Assembly: GCF_023091745.1 (NCBI RefSeq)
Contig: NC_068935.1
Span: 61,280,724-61,344,723 of the forward strand
Reading direction: 5' to 3'
DNA: 64,000 nt
Source: Budorcas taxicolor
Lineage: Eukaryota; Chordata; Mammalia; Artiodactyla; Bovidae
The notes under the pieces are model-generated. The model ran no database searches. It was not told where the DNA came from and saw only the letters and a list, made by a program, of their open reading frames with translations. The translations under genes were made by a program, and so were the position numbers. Shown one piece after another: positions 1-13,960 of the stretch; within the stretch, counting starts at the first letter, position 1, and each line of letters starts with the position of its first letter.

Positions 1-568
1 ATCACTGCAGATGGTGACTGCAGCCATGGAGTCAAACACCCTTGCTTCTTGGAAGAAAAGCTATGACTAACTTAGATAGCATATTCAAAAGCAGAAACAT
101 TACTTTGCCAATAAAGGTCCGTCTAGTCAAGGCTATGGTTTTTCCAGTAGTCATGTATGGATGTGAGAGTTGGACTATAAAGAAAGCTGAGCACCAAAGA
201 ACTGATGCTTTTGAACTGTGGTGTTGGAGAAGACACTTGAGAGTCCCTTGGACTGCAAGGAGATACAACCAGTCAATCTTAGAGGAAATCAGTCCTGACT
301 ATATATTGGCAGGACTGATGCTAAAGCTGAAGCTCTAATACTTTGGCCACCTGATGCAAAGAACTGACTCATTTGAAAAGACCCTGATGCTGGGAAAGAT
401 TGAAGGTGGGAGGAGAAGGGGACAACAGAGGATGAGATGGTTGGATGGCATCACTGACTCAATGAACATGAGTTTGAGTAAACTCTGGGAGTTGGTGATG
501 GACTGGGAAGCCTGGCATGCTGCAGTCCATGGGGTTGCAAAGAGTCAGACACGCCTCTTTGAACAACT
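1..568 (+). mobile_element. BovB (RTE) retrotransposon, 3' part, starts before the window
   Basis: It encodes the C-terminal end of the BovB protein on the plus strand (CESWT, WCWRR, RVPWTARR, RRRGQQRMRWLDGITDSM, HGVAKSQTRLF) with one internal stop near 338 and a frame break. It ends in the BovB 3' tail. No intact frame remains. Confidence 0.9.
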
Positions 569-575
569 GAAGTGA

Positions 576-655
576 AAATCACTGCAGATGGCAACTGCAG
601 TCATGAAATTAGAAGACGATTGTTCTTGGCAGGAAAGCTATGACAAACCTAGACA
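576..655 (+). mobile_element. Short BovB fragment
   Basis: It restarts at the same BovB point as position 1 (AATCACTGCAGATGG...) and breaks off after about 80 bp. It lies directly behind the first copy. Confidence 0.7.
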
Positions 656-3600
656 CCTTGAGAATACTGGATGACTACTGGACGGCTTTGAAGTGAGGAG
701 TGAAATGATCAGATCTGTATTGTGAAAGTTCTCAGACCAGCATCCTGGTTGCATTGCATAAAGCAAAGTACATGGACGTGGAGCAGCGGAGAAGTGAGTT
801 GAAGCTACATTCTTGAGCTTACGGTGGCAGAGACCAACCCTAATGCGGCTGAACTAGCAGCTGGAAAAGGGTTTAATGAAGGAAGTGTTCACAGAGGTGT
901 GGCAGGGCTAAGGGGCCATTCTGAGAGCAACAGGGATAATGGCACAAAAGTTATCAAGAAGGGCAACACTCATCCTCCAATTAAATTTAAAAAAATAATT
1001 TTATAAAAGAAAAGAAAAGCAGCAAACACATGAGTCTGAGAAGACTCAGAGGAGGCTGGGATGATGCAGCGAAGCAGAAATCTGTTCAGAGGAATTTCCC
1101 ATCACACCAAATACGGGGACAAGGAGAAGACTTCCCCACAGACGCTTCTTAAACACATGGGCACTCTCAGCACAAAGGAATTGGAGAGTCTGTCCCTAGC
1201 CACAGGCCACAGGCCCCTGAGCAGCAGGGAGACCAGGAGGTCTGGAGTCCAGGGTGAGCTTCAAATGTTCAAACATACAAGATGGGAAAAAAGAGGGAGA
1301 GGGACCCCAAAATGATCAGAGGACTGCCAACATCAGCAGGGCAAACACACATGTACGGCAAAGGCACAAAGCATTTCTGGATCAGTCAGTCAGTCATTCA
1401 ACAAACACATAACAAAATTATTAACAGAGAGAAGTTGCCATTCCTTGCACAATGTGGGTTGGAAACATTCTTTTTTCATCCAATTTGCTTTCCAACGATT
1501 CTAGAAGAAGGGTAGGCGGGAGGCTGTCAGAGCTCTTCTGGGAAGCACCCAGTAGCCCTCTGCCCACCAAAACCATGGCCATGCCATCTAGTACGTCCCC
1601 CCGAGTTTGGGCTCCTGGAACTCTGCTGAGGAGTGCAGCCCAGGTTTGAAGTGCTTGGGTGAAAAACGAATCACAAGCAGAGGAGCCGATGCATGAGTTT
1701 TGGGGGAGTTGAACCCAACACGAATGAAAGAGCGGGGCAGGGTGGCAAGAAAAGGAGTAGACCCAGACAGACACAATGGACAGCCACTCATGGAAGGATG
1801 CTCCATGAGCCGGAGATGGGGTAGAGACCGAGGAGGAAGGATCAGCCAAGGAAGTGAGGTAGACACCTCTTCAGAAAATGGAAGGGTTTGGCTGAGCCTG
1901 AACGTGGGGAGCGTGCACTTAACATTTCCCTTCCTCGACGTAAAGTCAAGATTGTCAGAAGCATGAGAGAAACTGGCTAAGCAATGCAGAGGTGCAGAGG
2001 AAGACCTCCGCAGCCTTGCAGGGGTCGAGCATCAAGACTGACTGCAAACGCTTCTCCCAAGAGCGCATGGACCTCTCTCAAGGGGGCTGACCGAGGGGGC
2101 AAAGAGGAGGAATGAAGGAAGACCTCATCTTGAACTTTGAATCAAGATATCTTCAGAGGAGTCAGGGGACCATTCTTCTGGCTCTTTTCAAATGTGATCC
2201 ATTGAATTAAAAGATCAAGTGACTCCCCGCCTCCCTCCCATCCCAGAGAGCCTTCCATCTCAGTCCATCCTGGGCTTTCCAAAACGCCCCAGAAAGCACA
2301 TGCCCAGGGAGCAGCTCAGCCAGACCAAGGCCAGGACAGATGACTGTGCTGGCTGAGGGCCTGAAGCCAGTGTGCTGATAAGGAATCCCTTGCAGTAAAA
2401 GCAGCTGATTCACGGAGCAAGGAGTGGAGACCTGCGTGACGCTTGAACAACAAAGAGCCTCGCCTGACTTCTGCAGTCTCTCTGCCAGCCATCGATTTTG
2501 GTTTTTGATTCAGGTGTCCTGGGGATCCTAGGAACCAGGCAGAGTGGAAATAAGGAAGACAGAGGAGGGTCGCATGGGAAGGAAGGACCTCTAACCAGGG
2601 GCTGTCTTGTCCAGATGGGTCCCTCCTCCAGAGCTCCGGCTGCAGGCACTGAGCACTGAAAGGGGCCAAGGCCAAGACGCCAAAGCCCAGTTCAACTGAA
2701 GCTTGTCTGTGCTGCCATGATGGGCCAGTTCAACTGAAGCTGGTCTGTGTCACCACGTTGGGCTGCATGGGAACCGTTCCCACCTTTGCCACTACCCTCA
2801 AGGAAGGGAGGTCAAGGCAGAGAAAGTCAGAGGATGATATCTGGGGAGATATCACTAATTATAGTGACTCTGGGCAATGAAATCCCATCTTCTCCTCTAC
2901 TAAGGCAGACATTCTCATCGTTTCTCTGTCTGGTTAGTGGAATTCTCATTCGGGAAGCTGTGCCTTATTGCATCCAACAGTGGTTCCCATTGTGGACCAT
3001 TTGATGGGGTTCAATGTCTGTGAGGAAACTGACCACTTTGGTACCTCTCCGCACATGAATGAATGCTTGTGAAGACACGTATGTTTCCCTCAAAGGTTTT
3101 TGAGAAGTCATCAGATAAGACACTCCCTCCTTCTCCTGATGCCAAACTCAACATTTCTTTGCAGCTGCAATGATCCTGTCCTCCCAAGGTCCATTGGGTT
3201 TTTTCTTCACAAGCTTCCCCCCGTACATGCCTGACCACCTCCCATTCCTCCAGTCTCAACCAAGGCAGCTCTGCAACACCAGAGTCAGGCAGCAGGTTGT
3301 GCTAGAGTTAAGGACCTGACTTATGGGATGGGGAGACCTGGGGGACAGCCATGGAAGTTCTGAGTCCCCAGATTCCCCAGAAGGCTCTGAACTTGAAGAA
3401 GCTTCCTCCTCCTCCCTTGCTGGAGATGATATGGAGAGCACTACCCACCCCTCTCCAAGTTACATGCCTCATCAGGATATGTCCTCACCCCTTCCTGGCC
3501 TCTAGGCCTCTAACTAGAGTTAAGTCACAGCATTGCCAGCTGGGGACATGCCTCCACCTACAGTCCAGTCAAAACAGTAAAAATAAACAAGATCACCTCC

Positions 3601-3796
3601 TAGGAGGATTGCAGAAATCCATGCCAATCTTAAAAGTAAAGAGGATGCAGGGGTGATGGTCCCTACTGTATCTCCATATAATTCACCAGTATGGCCCCCA
3701 AACCAGGCAGGCCCTGAAGAATGACAAACTGCACCATAATCAATCAAGTAGTAACCCAGTTGCAGCCACTATAGTTTCTTTGGTTTTTGTTGCTGT
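656..3796. other. Unassigned DNA, no gene recognised
   Basis: About 3.1 kb of mixed composition. Open frames of 60-140 codons occur on both strands (the longest is minus 1849-1421), but none has a recognisable domain, splice context or repeat identity. The missing 3' exons of the ANTH gene could lie here or beyond position 1; I could not find them by eye. Confidence 0.5.
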
Positions 3797-4309
3797 TGTT
3801 CAGTCGCTCAGACGTGTCCGACTCTTTGCAACCCCATGAACCACAGCGCGCCAGGCCTCCCTGTCCAACTCCCAGAGTTTACCCAAACTCAGGTCCATTG
3901 AGTCGGTGATGCCATCCAACCATATCATCCTCTGTCGTCCCCTTCTCCTCCTGCCTTCAAACTTTCCCAGCATCAGGGTCTTTTCTAATGAATCAGCTCT
4001 TTGCATCAGGTGGTCAAAGTATTGGAGTTTCAGCTTCAACATCAGTCCCCCCAATGCACACTCAGGACTGATCTCCTTTAGGATGGACTGGTTGGATCTC
4101 CTTGCAGTCCAAGGGACTCTCAAGAGTCTTCTCCAACACCACAGTTCAAAAGTATCACTTCTTCAGTGCTTAGCCTTCTTTATAGTCCAGCTCTAACAGC
4201 CATACATGGCTACTGGAAAAACCAAACCTTTGACTCTACAGACCTTTGTCGGAAAAGTGATGTCTCTGCATTTTAATACACTATCTAGGTTTGTCATAGC
4301 TCTTCAGTA
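3797..4309 (-). mobile_element. BovB 3' fragment
   Basis: The minus strand encodes the BovB C-terminus (RVPWTARRSNQSILKEISP, then KTLMLGKF, RRRGRQRM and KSRTRLSD). It is truncated at the 5' side near 4309. Confidence 0.9.
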
Positions 4310-4572
4310 GATGTAGGTTAATGTAGTCTCAGGAACATGGTATGTGGCTAACAGTTTGGTGAGTGCTGTGCTTTCCACTGCCATCTAAACTATGAATCAG
4401 TAAGAGTTTGTGGGCAGATGAAATGGAATGCTATACATTTATGATCTGGTTCAGGCTGTGTTAACTCTCTCAACCCATATGTTGGTCAGAATATGGTCAG
4501 AAGAAGTTTAGACCCGTTGGTTACCCCTCAGAATATTGCGCTGATCTACTTCCATTCATGATGTCATGCTAA

Positions 4573-4776
4573 ATGGACCAGATGAGCAGAAAGAGGACCT
4601 TGGAAAGTGATATGCACTCCAGGGGATGGGAGGTCAACCCTATAAAGATTCAGGAGCCTTACACAGCAGTAAAATTTTTAGAGCACCAGTGGCCAGGGGT
4701 CTACCAGGAAATCCCATTCAAAATAGAAGATAAAGTGTTGTATTTCACACGTCTCACCATGAAAAAGGAAACATGA
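4573..4776 (+). pseudogene. Degenerate endogenous retrovirus pol fragment
   Basis: A plus-strand frame contains AVKFLEHQWPGVYQEIPFKI and ends LTMKKET. The arrangement resembles the end of a gammaretrovirus-like reverse transcriptase where it runs into the connection region. There is no intact pol, gag, env or LTR beside it, so it is an old isolated remnant. The call is from memory of the family and is moderate. Confidence 0.5.
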
Positions 4777-5074
4777 GTGCTGGGAAGTCTCTTGGAGACC
4801 TGGAGACCAGGAAAGACTGCTTTGGCTCATATTCCAAGTGACCTAAAGTAGCTTGCTGTGTTAGTCTGGGTCCCAGAGCAGGTCAGCAGGCTGGGCCTGC
4901 AACCCCTGCTGCTCGAGCCCTATAATATACGTGGGATGGAGAGGAGGCAGGTCCAGAGGGCACCCACGGGCTGCATGAGCAGACTGCCAGACCCGCATTT
5001 CATCCTAACCTGCACCGCCTGCCATCTGAGGGATTCCTGATGAGAGACTTTGGGGAAAGGAAAAATCCTGAGCT

Positions 5075-5195
5075 CATCTGATGCTCACAACTCTGCTGTA
5101 AGGCAGACAGTAGCATCACCCTCATTCTGCATTTGCATAAAGGAGGAATGGAGAATGCAAATGAGTTGCTTGAGGTGACACTCTTGAAAGGCAGA
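5075..5195. repeat. Possible MIR fragment
   Basis: The stretch with ATCACCCTCATTCTGCATTT and GAGTTGCTTGAGGTGAC resembles the conserved middle of MIR elements. It is old and diverged. Confidence 0.4.
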
Positions 5196-5245
5196 TAACA
5201 CAGCTTCAAGTTTAAACTCACTGTTTGCAATACCTTGATATTTTC

Positions 5246-5682
5246 TTTTTTTATTATTTTTTAATTTTAATTGGCGGCTAATTACTTTACAATATTGTGG
5301 TGGTTTTTGCTCTACATTCACATGAATCAGCCATGAGTGTACATATGTTCCCCATCCTGACCCTCCCTCCCACCTCCCTCCCCATCCCATCCCTCAGGGT
5401 CATCCCACTGCACCAGCCCTGAGCACCCTGCCTCATGCATCAAACCTGGACTGGCGATCTATTTCACACATGATAATATACATGTTTCAATGCTATTCTC
5501 TCAAATCATCCCACCCTCACCTTCTCCCACAGAGTTGAACAGTCTGTTCTTTACATTATACAGAGCAAAGTAAGTCAGAAAGAAAAATACCAATACAGTA
5601 TATTAATGCATATATATGGAATTTAGATAGATGGTAATGATGACCCTATATGCGAGACAGCAAAAGAGACACAGATGTAAAG
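5246..5682 (-). mobile_element. 5'-truncated ruminant L1 3' end with target duplication
   Basis: On the plus strand it begins with the T-rich (poly-A complement) end and AATTGGCGGCTAATTACTTT, the L1 3' end typical of ruminants. It is flanked by a 17-bp target duplication with one mismatch, AATACCTTG(A/C)TATTTTC, at 5229-5245 and 5683-5699. It lies downstream of exon 8. Confidence 0.88.
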
Positions 5683-5974
5683 AATACCTTGCTATTTTCA
5701 CCGATCAGTTCTGTCCACTGAAAAAGCATGTTGGAGTTGTTACACTATAAGTCACCATTTAGCACTCAGCGAGGAACGATCTCTTTTGTAAGACCTACAG
5801 CTCACAGACCTGTTCCAAAGACACAAGTCTATGTATATATAAGTAGAAATATAAATGTTACTCTCAGGGAAATGAAAATACACATGTAACCATACAGAAA
5901 ATGATGGCATCTCAGATGATAAACACAGCACAAAGACAAAAAGCCACTTAAAGACAGACAAGAGATGTACTGAC

Positions 5975-6016
5975 CTGAGAAAGATATGGAATGTCATTCT
6001 GGTCAATTCCAGCTTG
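5975..6016 (-). CDS. Exon 8 of the ANTH gene (residues 239-252), last exon found
   Basis: Acceptor TTTCAG ending at 6017, donor GTCAGT from 5974. 42 nt, exactly the 14 codons expected for CALM 256-269; it reads QAGIDQNDIPYLSQ (10 of 14 identical). If this donor is not used, the frame continues for eight codons and stops at TAA 5950-5948, which would give an ANTH-only protein of 260 residues. Confidence 0.85.
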
Positions 6017-9000
6017 CTGAAATCAGAAAAAAGGGGCAAAAATAAAACATTACAGCGAGTGTTAACAAATTAAAGTAAGCGTGAGACCAATTTGTACACT
6101 AAAGAGAAAGGACTCCAAGAGCAAGAGTGCCTTGCTGGGCTGGTACACACCCAGATCAAGAAAAATGGCAGGCTCAAATATGTCTTCTGGGGCTTCCCAG
6201 GTGGCTTAGCAGTAAAGAATTCGCCTGCCAATGCAGGAGACGCAGGTTTGATACTTGGGTCAGGAAGATCCCCTGGAGGAGGAAATGGCAACCCACTCCA
6301 GTATTCTTGCCTAGGAAATCCTCTGGACAGAGAAGCCTGGTGGGCTACAGTCCACAGGGTTGCAAACAATTGGACACAACTTAGCGACTTAGCAAAAACC
6401 ACAAAAGAATGCCTTGCACACTTAAGCATAAACTTATATTTGCTCTTAGGGTAAAATTTAAAAAGACCTGCCAGATTTTGAGTCTTTGTTGTTTTGTGAA
6501 GAGCTTGGCTTCATTTTGGATATCATACAAGTGTGTTCTAACTTTTCAAATACTCAGAATTAGCTACTAGGGCAAACCTGTGGCCCACCTCATATGTTTC
6601 CTTATCCCACTGGCTTTAGAGCTGTTTCTGGTGGGAAAGTAAGCTTGGTATAAATTATCCTCAAGTCACAAACAGAAATCATTGTAAGATCGTTTTTGAT
6701 CACAAGTGCACTGGAAGGTACATTTGAAGTACCTACTCCTAGTTTTTAGTTGTACTGTTTACGAAATAGTTAAAACTACCCATTTCTGTTTATGTGGCAG
6801 TGATTGTGGGGTAGAGATATAGTTGTACAGGATACAAAACTAATACAGAAAATAGCACCAAAGCTGTGGCTAGAAATAGATTTCTGTACCTCTGCAACTT
6901 TAAGGAACTGTGCCAATTTGGTCATTCTTTCGAGGAACTTGATGTAAATATCCAAACTTTCCCTGCATTGCTTCTTCCCCATGTCAAAATATTTATCTAA
7001 AAATAGAAAAAAAAAAAGACAAAGTAGCTAATATTTTAGCAATCCCAAGTTTCTTTCCTTTCTGATGATTCTATGTTAATTCTGGATATGATTTTAACTT
7101 CTTGAAAACAATTACAGGTTTAATCCAGTAATGGTTTGTTTTAACAAACAACACTGCACATCTAAATATAAACAACAGATTTTTTTATACAGGAACTACT
7201 GCATGCTGAACACTGGTGCTGGTAATATCTATGGCATTTAATTGTATACACATATAATTTAGATAGTTTAGTTTAATTTCTACAAATTCTAGTCTGGAAT
7301 CTTTTTGATTAACATCAAGTTCTGATGGTCTCTGACAGAGAGGCTGTATTTCCTACCCTTTATAACTCAACAAATGTACCAGGCACTTCCTAAATGTAAG
7401 AAATATCTCAAATTGTCAACAACGAAACTGGTTAGGGCTAAATGATGACTGAAATTTCCCAAAAAGTCTAAGAAACATTTGATTGTATATGATCAGAACA
7501 ATAATTTGTAGGCTGTATCTTAGGAAAGTTAGAATTGTACTATTTGACATTAGTTGAGTGGGACTTACTATGTAATGAATAAATACAGCAATCTATGTTA
7601 ATTTCCCAATAAATTTCCCAGAAGTATCAGTTAGCACTTATATACAAATTGAAAAGTTCTGTGGCTGATTAATTATTTTTAACAAAAAAAACCCAATATG
7701 ATGTCTAGTTATGTAAATATACACGACCTTGTAAGGATCTTCTATTTTGAACCTAAAACACAGATGAATCTAAATTTAGATATAAAAGGTTTTTACAAAT
7801 AAAGAAATTTTGCTCATTTAGTTTTTAAAAAGTCATGTCTATTCTTTAGCTTACCTAGCAGATTAAGGATCCCCTCATTATAGGCTACAAAGAGGCGAAG
7901 AGAATCCTTAAAGAGGAGCATGAAAGCAGCATGTATTATACCATTAGTTAGTTCATCAGCATTTGCCTGGAAATTAAAGAGGAATCAATTACCACCATGG
8001 TTTTTTCCCTTTCCAACCTACAGTCAAACAATGCTGCTTAACAGTATTTTCTTAAAAAAGGATTTATAAAGCTCTTACATTAAAATTCAGAAGAGCGTCA
8101 AACTGAATTTGAATAACTGGAAGAGTGTTCAGCAGCTCCTTAGTGTTCATAGTTCTCATCACACCATCTGTCCTATAAAAGATTTTAAAAAGTTCATAAC
8201 ATCAATGCTAATTAAGAGTTTGAGAAGCACTGTGACATCAGCATTTTGAAAAATAGCTGCATTTTTGCCAAACTACATATCAGAACAGATATGTACTGCA
8301 GTACTTCTTGCTTAACAATTAACAATATCTACCTACCCTCTCTTGGTTTTGGTGATGTCTGACTCCATCAGTCTATACGCGAGTGACTTTTCATTCAAGT
8401 ACTTGCTATATCGTCTGATGAAAGCTGACATAGCATAGCCTAAAAATGAAATACCTTTTATCATTTCCAGTTTAACCAATGTTAACCATTTACAACATAC
8501 ATCACCAAATGCAAAGATTTATCATTCCACATTCACACATATCCCTCAACAATATCTCTGAAGCATAAAAGCACTGTTTATAATAGCCGGGACATGGAAA
8601 CAACCTAGATGTCCATCAGCAGATGAATGGATAAGAAAGCTGTGGTATATATACATAATGGAGTATTACTCAGCCATTAAAAAGAATACATTTGAATCAA
8701 TTCTAATTAGGTGGATGAAACTGGAGCTGATTATACAGAGTGAAGTAAGCCAGAAAGAAAAACACCAATACAGTATACTAACACATATATATATGGAATT
8801 TAGAAAGATGGTAATGATAACCCTGTATGTGAGACAGCAAAAGAGACACAGATGTATAGAATGAACTTTTGGACTCTGACGGAGAGGGAGAGGGTGGGAT
8901 GATTTGGGAGAATGGCACTGAAACATGTATACTATCAGGTAAGAAACGAATCACCAGTCTATGTTCAATGCAGGATACAGGATGCTTGGGGCTGGTGCAC

Positions 9001-12000
9001 GGGGATGATCCAGAGAGATGATATGGGGTGGGAGGTGGGAGGGGGGTTCAGGAGTGGGAACTCATGTACACCCGTGGTGGATTCATGTCAATGTATGGCA
9101 AAACCAATAAAGTATTGTAAAGTAAAATAAAGTAAAAATACAAATTAAAACAAAACAAAACAAAACAAATAAAATAAAATTTCGTGTAAAGTTTCAACAT
9201 TTGAAAAAAAAACACTAGAATGGCTTTTATTATTCATCAAGTACAGTATTCCTAAAACTTTCTGTTAAAGATTATTTTTTAAATGAATTTATGTTTATTT
9301 ATTTATTTTTAATTTTAATTGGAGGCTAATTACCTTACAATATTGTGGTGGGTTTTGCCATACATTTACATGAATCAGCCATGGGTGTACATGTGTTCCC
9401 CATCCTGACCCTCCCTCCCACCTCACTCCCCATGTCATCCCTCAGGGTCATCCCAGTGCACCAGCCCTTCCTCAAAGTGTTGGTATCACCTTTGGATGTG
9501 GTTTTGATGGTGACATTCCTGAACCGGAGAAATAACTGAACTTTATTAGTTCCTTTCACATTTTCACAGACACTATTATAAATCCTTAGCATTTTCCTGA
9601 CACCCCCATCCCCTTGTTACCATTGCTCTGGTCTTCCTTTCACTCAACAAACGACCTTGCCCCTACTTCATAGACAAAATGTAAAGAGAAAGGCCATGAC
9701 AGAAACTCAGCTGCTCACTATGGGCCTTGATTCATTTATTCAATTTACTTATTCATTCAGCAATTATTCAGTGTTCACTATGATGCTGTAGGATCAATAG
9801 TGAACAATAGAGATACCCCCACAAAAAAAAAAAAAAACTGCCTACATGGATCTTATACTCCAATGATGATTGATAGAAAAGCAAAAGAAAAGAAAAATAC
9901 AGAGATGTTTAGTTGCTGAGAAGTGGAAAGAATAAAACTTCGGCAGAGAAGGGATAAAAGGACCATGATTTTGGGGAGACTGAGGCAGGAAAGCCTCACT
10001 GAGTAAATACCTGCATATGTGTTGTATCAATGAATTTAGAAATTACTTTCCATCATAAAACGTACACCACATCACACCCTTCATCATTCAGAACCATTTT
10101 TTAAAACTAGGCATGGTTTCCAGAATATTTCCCTCCTTGCCACAAAGAAATATTTCCATCAAAAAATCATCTTACCTTCTACGACACTTTTATCCAGAAA
10201 GTTGTGTAAAGTGAACAAAGAACTTCTCGATGCAAGATGTTGGATAAAACGCTGTCAAACAAGTGTGTCAAATTCTCAAAATTAGTTTTGGTTCACAAAT
10301 AGAGTTCATTCGTGATTTTGTCTTTGTGAATACATACTTAACATAATTCTATCATACATATCTTCTATCTATTTCAGGGGGCATTGATTAAGGTGAGCAC
10401 CATCACACCCTGGGATAGCCAACATAAGGATCTGTAGTGCTGCCAAGTCTGTTGACATACCCCCAAATAAACAAGGGGTTAAACATTAAAGCTAATGTGA
10501 ATACACACTTTTCACCCACGCCTTTCTATCAGTAATATCTCAGGAATTAGGGACACTGACCCACCATGCAGTCGAAAATTCCCATATAATTCATAGTATA
10601 TAAAGTGAAAGTCACCCAGTCATGTCCAACTCTTTGTAACCCCATCGACTATATACACAGTGAATGGAATTCTCCAGGCCAGAATACTGGAGTGGGTAGC
10701 CTTTCCCTTCTCCAGGAAAGTGAAAGTGAAAGTGAAGTCACTCAGTCGTGTCCGACTCTTTGTGACCCCGTGGACTGTAGCCTACCAGGCTCCTCTGTCC
10801 ACGGGATTCTCCAGGCAAGAATACTGGAGTGGGTTGCCATTTCCTTCTCCAGGGGATCTTCCCGACCCGGGTTTCCTGCATAGGAGGCAGACGCTTTAAC
10901 CTCTGAGCCACCAGGGAAGCCCCTCCCTTCTCCAGGAGATCTTCCCAATCCAGGGATCAAACCCAGGTCTCCCACATTGCAGGCGGATTCTTTACCAGAT
11001 GAGCCACCAGGGAATAAAACCTACAGTCAGCTATCTGCAGATGCCATACCACTGTAACTGTGATTCCATCCATGCCTGTGAAGTCAACCAAGAATGGATA
11101 CTGTAGTTCTGTAGTATTTATGATGGAAAAAAGCCACACACAAGAGGACCTGTGCAGCTCAAACCTGGGGTATTCAAGGGTCAGTGGCAATTATAGGATT
11201 AATTATTTTAATCATCCATGTTAAATTATTTAACAATTCAATTAATAGAAAAATAAAAAGAATACTGTGGTACATCTCTAGACCCCAATGCCCAGAAATG
11301 ACAACTGCTAACTTTTGCACATATCTCCTTCAGTTCTATTTTTTGGCAGGAATTTATCATTTATTTATTTGGCTGAGTTAGGTTTTAGTTGCAACACAAT
11401 GGATCTTCATTTTGTCAAGCGGGATCTTTTGTTGTGGTGCACCGACTCTCTAGCTGTGGCGCAGGCTCAGTTGGCCCGTGGCATGTGGGATCTTAGTTTC
11501 CCAGCCGGGGATCGAACTTTCATCCCCTACACTGCAAGGCAGATTCTTAACGAGTGGACCACCAGGGAATTCCCTTCAACTCTATTTTTAAAATAAGAGG
11601 CATAAAGCCTTACAGATCAAGTTAATAGTAGCCTTTGTCCCATCCTCAAGTTCAATTTACTTCTCCTACCTGGAAGGAAACATTATCAAAATTTTCATGT
11701 GCTATCTTTGAATTCTATTTTATTTATAGTTTCATACATATACCTGTTACATGGACAAATATTGTGTGAATTTTAAACATTTATAGAAATAATATTGGAC
11801 TCTAACTATCATTCCCTGGCATACTTCCTCTACTAGCAAAATGGTATACTTTCTTAAATACTGATTGTAAAGAGAAATTCATAAGTAAAAATGGAAAAAT
11901 TGGTGTTTTAATATCTACTTCTATGTACTTTCCCCACTTGTCATGAATGGAAGCAAAATGTAGTAAGCCCCTAACACACTGAGCATATTCAGCAGTTGTG

Positions 12001-13928
12001 TCCCGACAGTCCTTTGTACTAAAAGGAAGGAATATACGCCATGCTCACCTCATTTCCATACACCATGAGGTGATGGACAGTAACCAGGGCTTTGAACACC
12101 ACCACCCAGCTGCTGCTACCAGTTTTCTCAGAAAGAATGTCAGCCAGATGGACAACACTCATATTTGTTCCATTTATGTACTGGATCAGATCTAAATTAG
12201 AGACAGTGACAAGCATTAAAACACAGACTGAGAAAAAAAAATTTCAAAACCAAAATTGGTAACTTTACCTGAAATACAGATGCAATCAAATCTGAGAGAC
12301 ATGACAAAGAGAATCATCTGAAACATTTTCTTCATTTCCAGTAGTAAAATTTGTGCATGCCCATGCTCAGTTGTTCAGCCGTGTCTGACTCTTTGCAACC
12401 CCACAGACTGTAGCCCAACAGGCTCCTCTGTCCATGGGATTCTCCAGGCAAGAATCCTGGAGTGGGTTGCCATTTCCTCTTCCAGGGGGTCTTCCCAACC
12501 CAGGGGTCAAACCCATTTCTCCTGCATTGCAGGTGGATACTTTACCACTGAGTCACCTGGTACTAACATGGTAGGTGACACTGAACGCCTGTTTATCCTA
12601 TTTGTTCCATAGAGTTAATAAGGATTGTGATTGCGTTGACTCTGCTCACCAGTGTCTCCCCAAGACCCAGCACAGTAGCTAGCACATACCAAGTTGGAAC
12701 AAGTAAGGAAAATACTTATTAAATAAATGGAAAAGACTCAAGAAGGGAAGTAACATGCTCAAGGTCATACAGGTAGTTCAGTGGAAGGGCTGGGATTTGA
12801 AATAAGGTTTGTTTGACTTTGAAGATCAAGGTATTAAACATTATGTCATTGAGCCTCGCTCAAGAAAAGTGTCATTCCATGAAGGTTCAGTAAGGAGCTT
12901 TGTCTCCCTAAGTCTGACTTTTTGGTTTACACCTTTTAATTTCTTACTGCTTTTTCTTCTTTAGTCCACTTCCCCACAGCCTCATACCTGGTTTATTGCA
13001 ACACCTTTCTGCTTTCCTGACTCAAGGTTATAACCATTAATTAATTGACTTTTACAGCCCCTCAAAAGATAAGTTTCATTATTTAGTTTTCCTACTGAAG
13101 AACATGCAATGATTCCTTGCTGTTTATCAGTTCAAAAATTCTCCTTGCTTTCCAAACCATCTATAAACTATCATTCTAAAACAACTTTATCCATAGCACT
13201 TATCTATTACACAGCATCTTCATATGCACAGCAGTAGGACAGGTACTGAGGAGGGGGTTTAACAAATATGCTAGTGGATTAAAGTGACAGACTGACCCTG
13301 TAAAGTAAGATTTACTTATTCAACAAACATATATACTCAGCGTGAATGCCTAATATGTGCCAGTTGCTGTGTTATGTTTGTCAGGCTTCCCTGGTGGCTC
13401 AGGCAGTAAAGAATCTCCCTGCAATACAGGAGTCATGGGTTTGATTCTTGGTGGGGAAGATCCCCTGGAAAAGGGCATAGGAGCCCACTCCAGTATTCCT
13501 GTTTGGAGAATCTCATGGACAGAGGAGCCTGGCAGGTACAGTCCACAGAGTTGCACAGACTTGGACACGACTGAAACAACTTAGCTCACATGTTCATGCC
13601 ATGTTTAAGGTTACGAAGAATGAGATTCTCTGCTATATTTTTTATCTTTAGGTCTGCTTCATTCCTCTTTCTGTGCAGTTTCCTCTGCAACCTTTTCATT
13701 TCTGCTTTGGCATGATTTCAGTCTTTGGACTGAATCTTTCAGTTATGCTGGTACTGATTCAAGTGCTCCTGTTTGGTTCCATGCACCCTTCACATTGGTA
13801 ATTATTGCTTAACCTTCAGGTTTGAAAAGTTAATCTTGGTACATGTTATATCCTAGCACAGGGCTGGATTATATATACTGTCCCAGAATCTAATATGGGA
13901 CCTGTTGAGAATAATCTTCAGGAAACTT

Positions 13929-13960
<32 letters not shown>

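Noticed and set aside
1421..1849. 142-codon minus-strand open frame
   Set aside because: Low-complexity Ser/Leu composition, no domain, no promoter or splice context; an opposite-strand frame overlaps it.
3256..3505. Acidic Ser/Glu-rich frames on both strands
   Set aside because: One purine-rich stretch read both ways. The possible minus-strand exon ends in a weak GTCCTT donor, and the peptide does not resemble CALM or AP180.
5692..5721. Possible further exon of the ANTH gene (CAG|...|GTATTC, reading WTELIGENSK)
   Set aside because: No similarity to the expected CALM segment, and its donor was produced by an L1 target duplication.
10742..10975. Open frames in SINEs and the tRNA-like heads as possible tRNA genes
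   Set aside because: These are SINE sequences with decayed tRNA-like promoters, not folded functional tRNAs.
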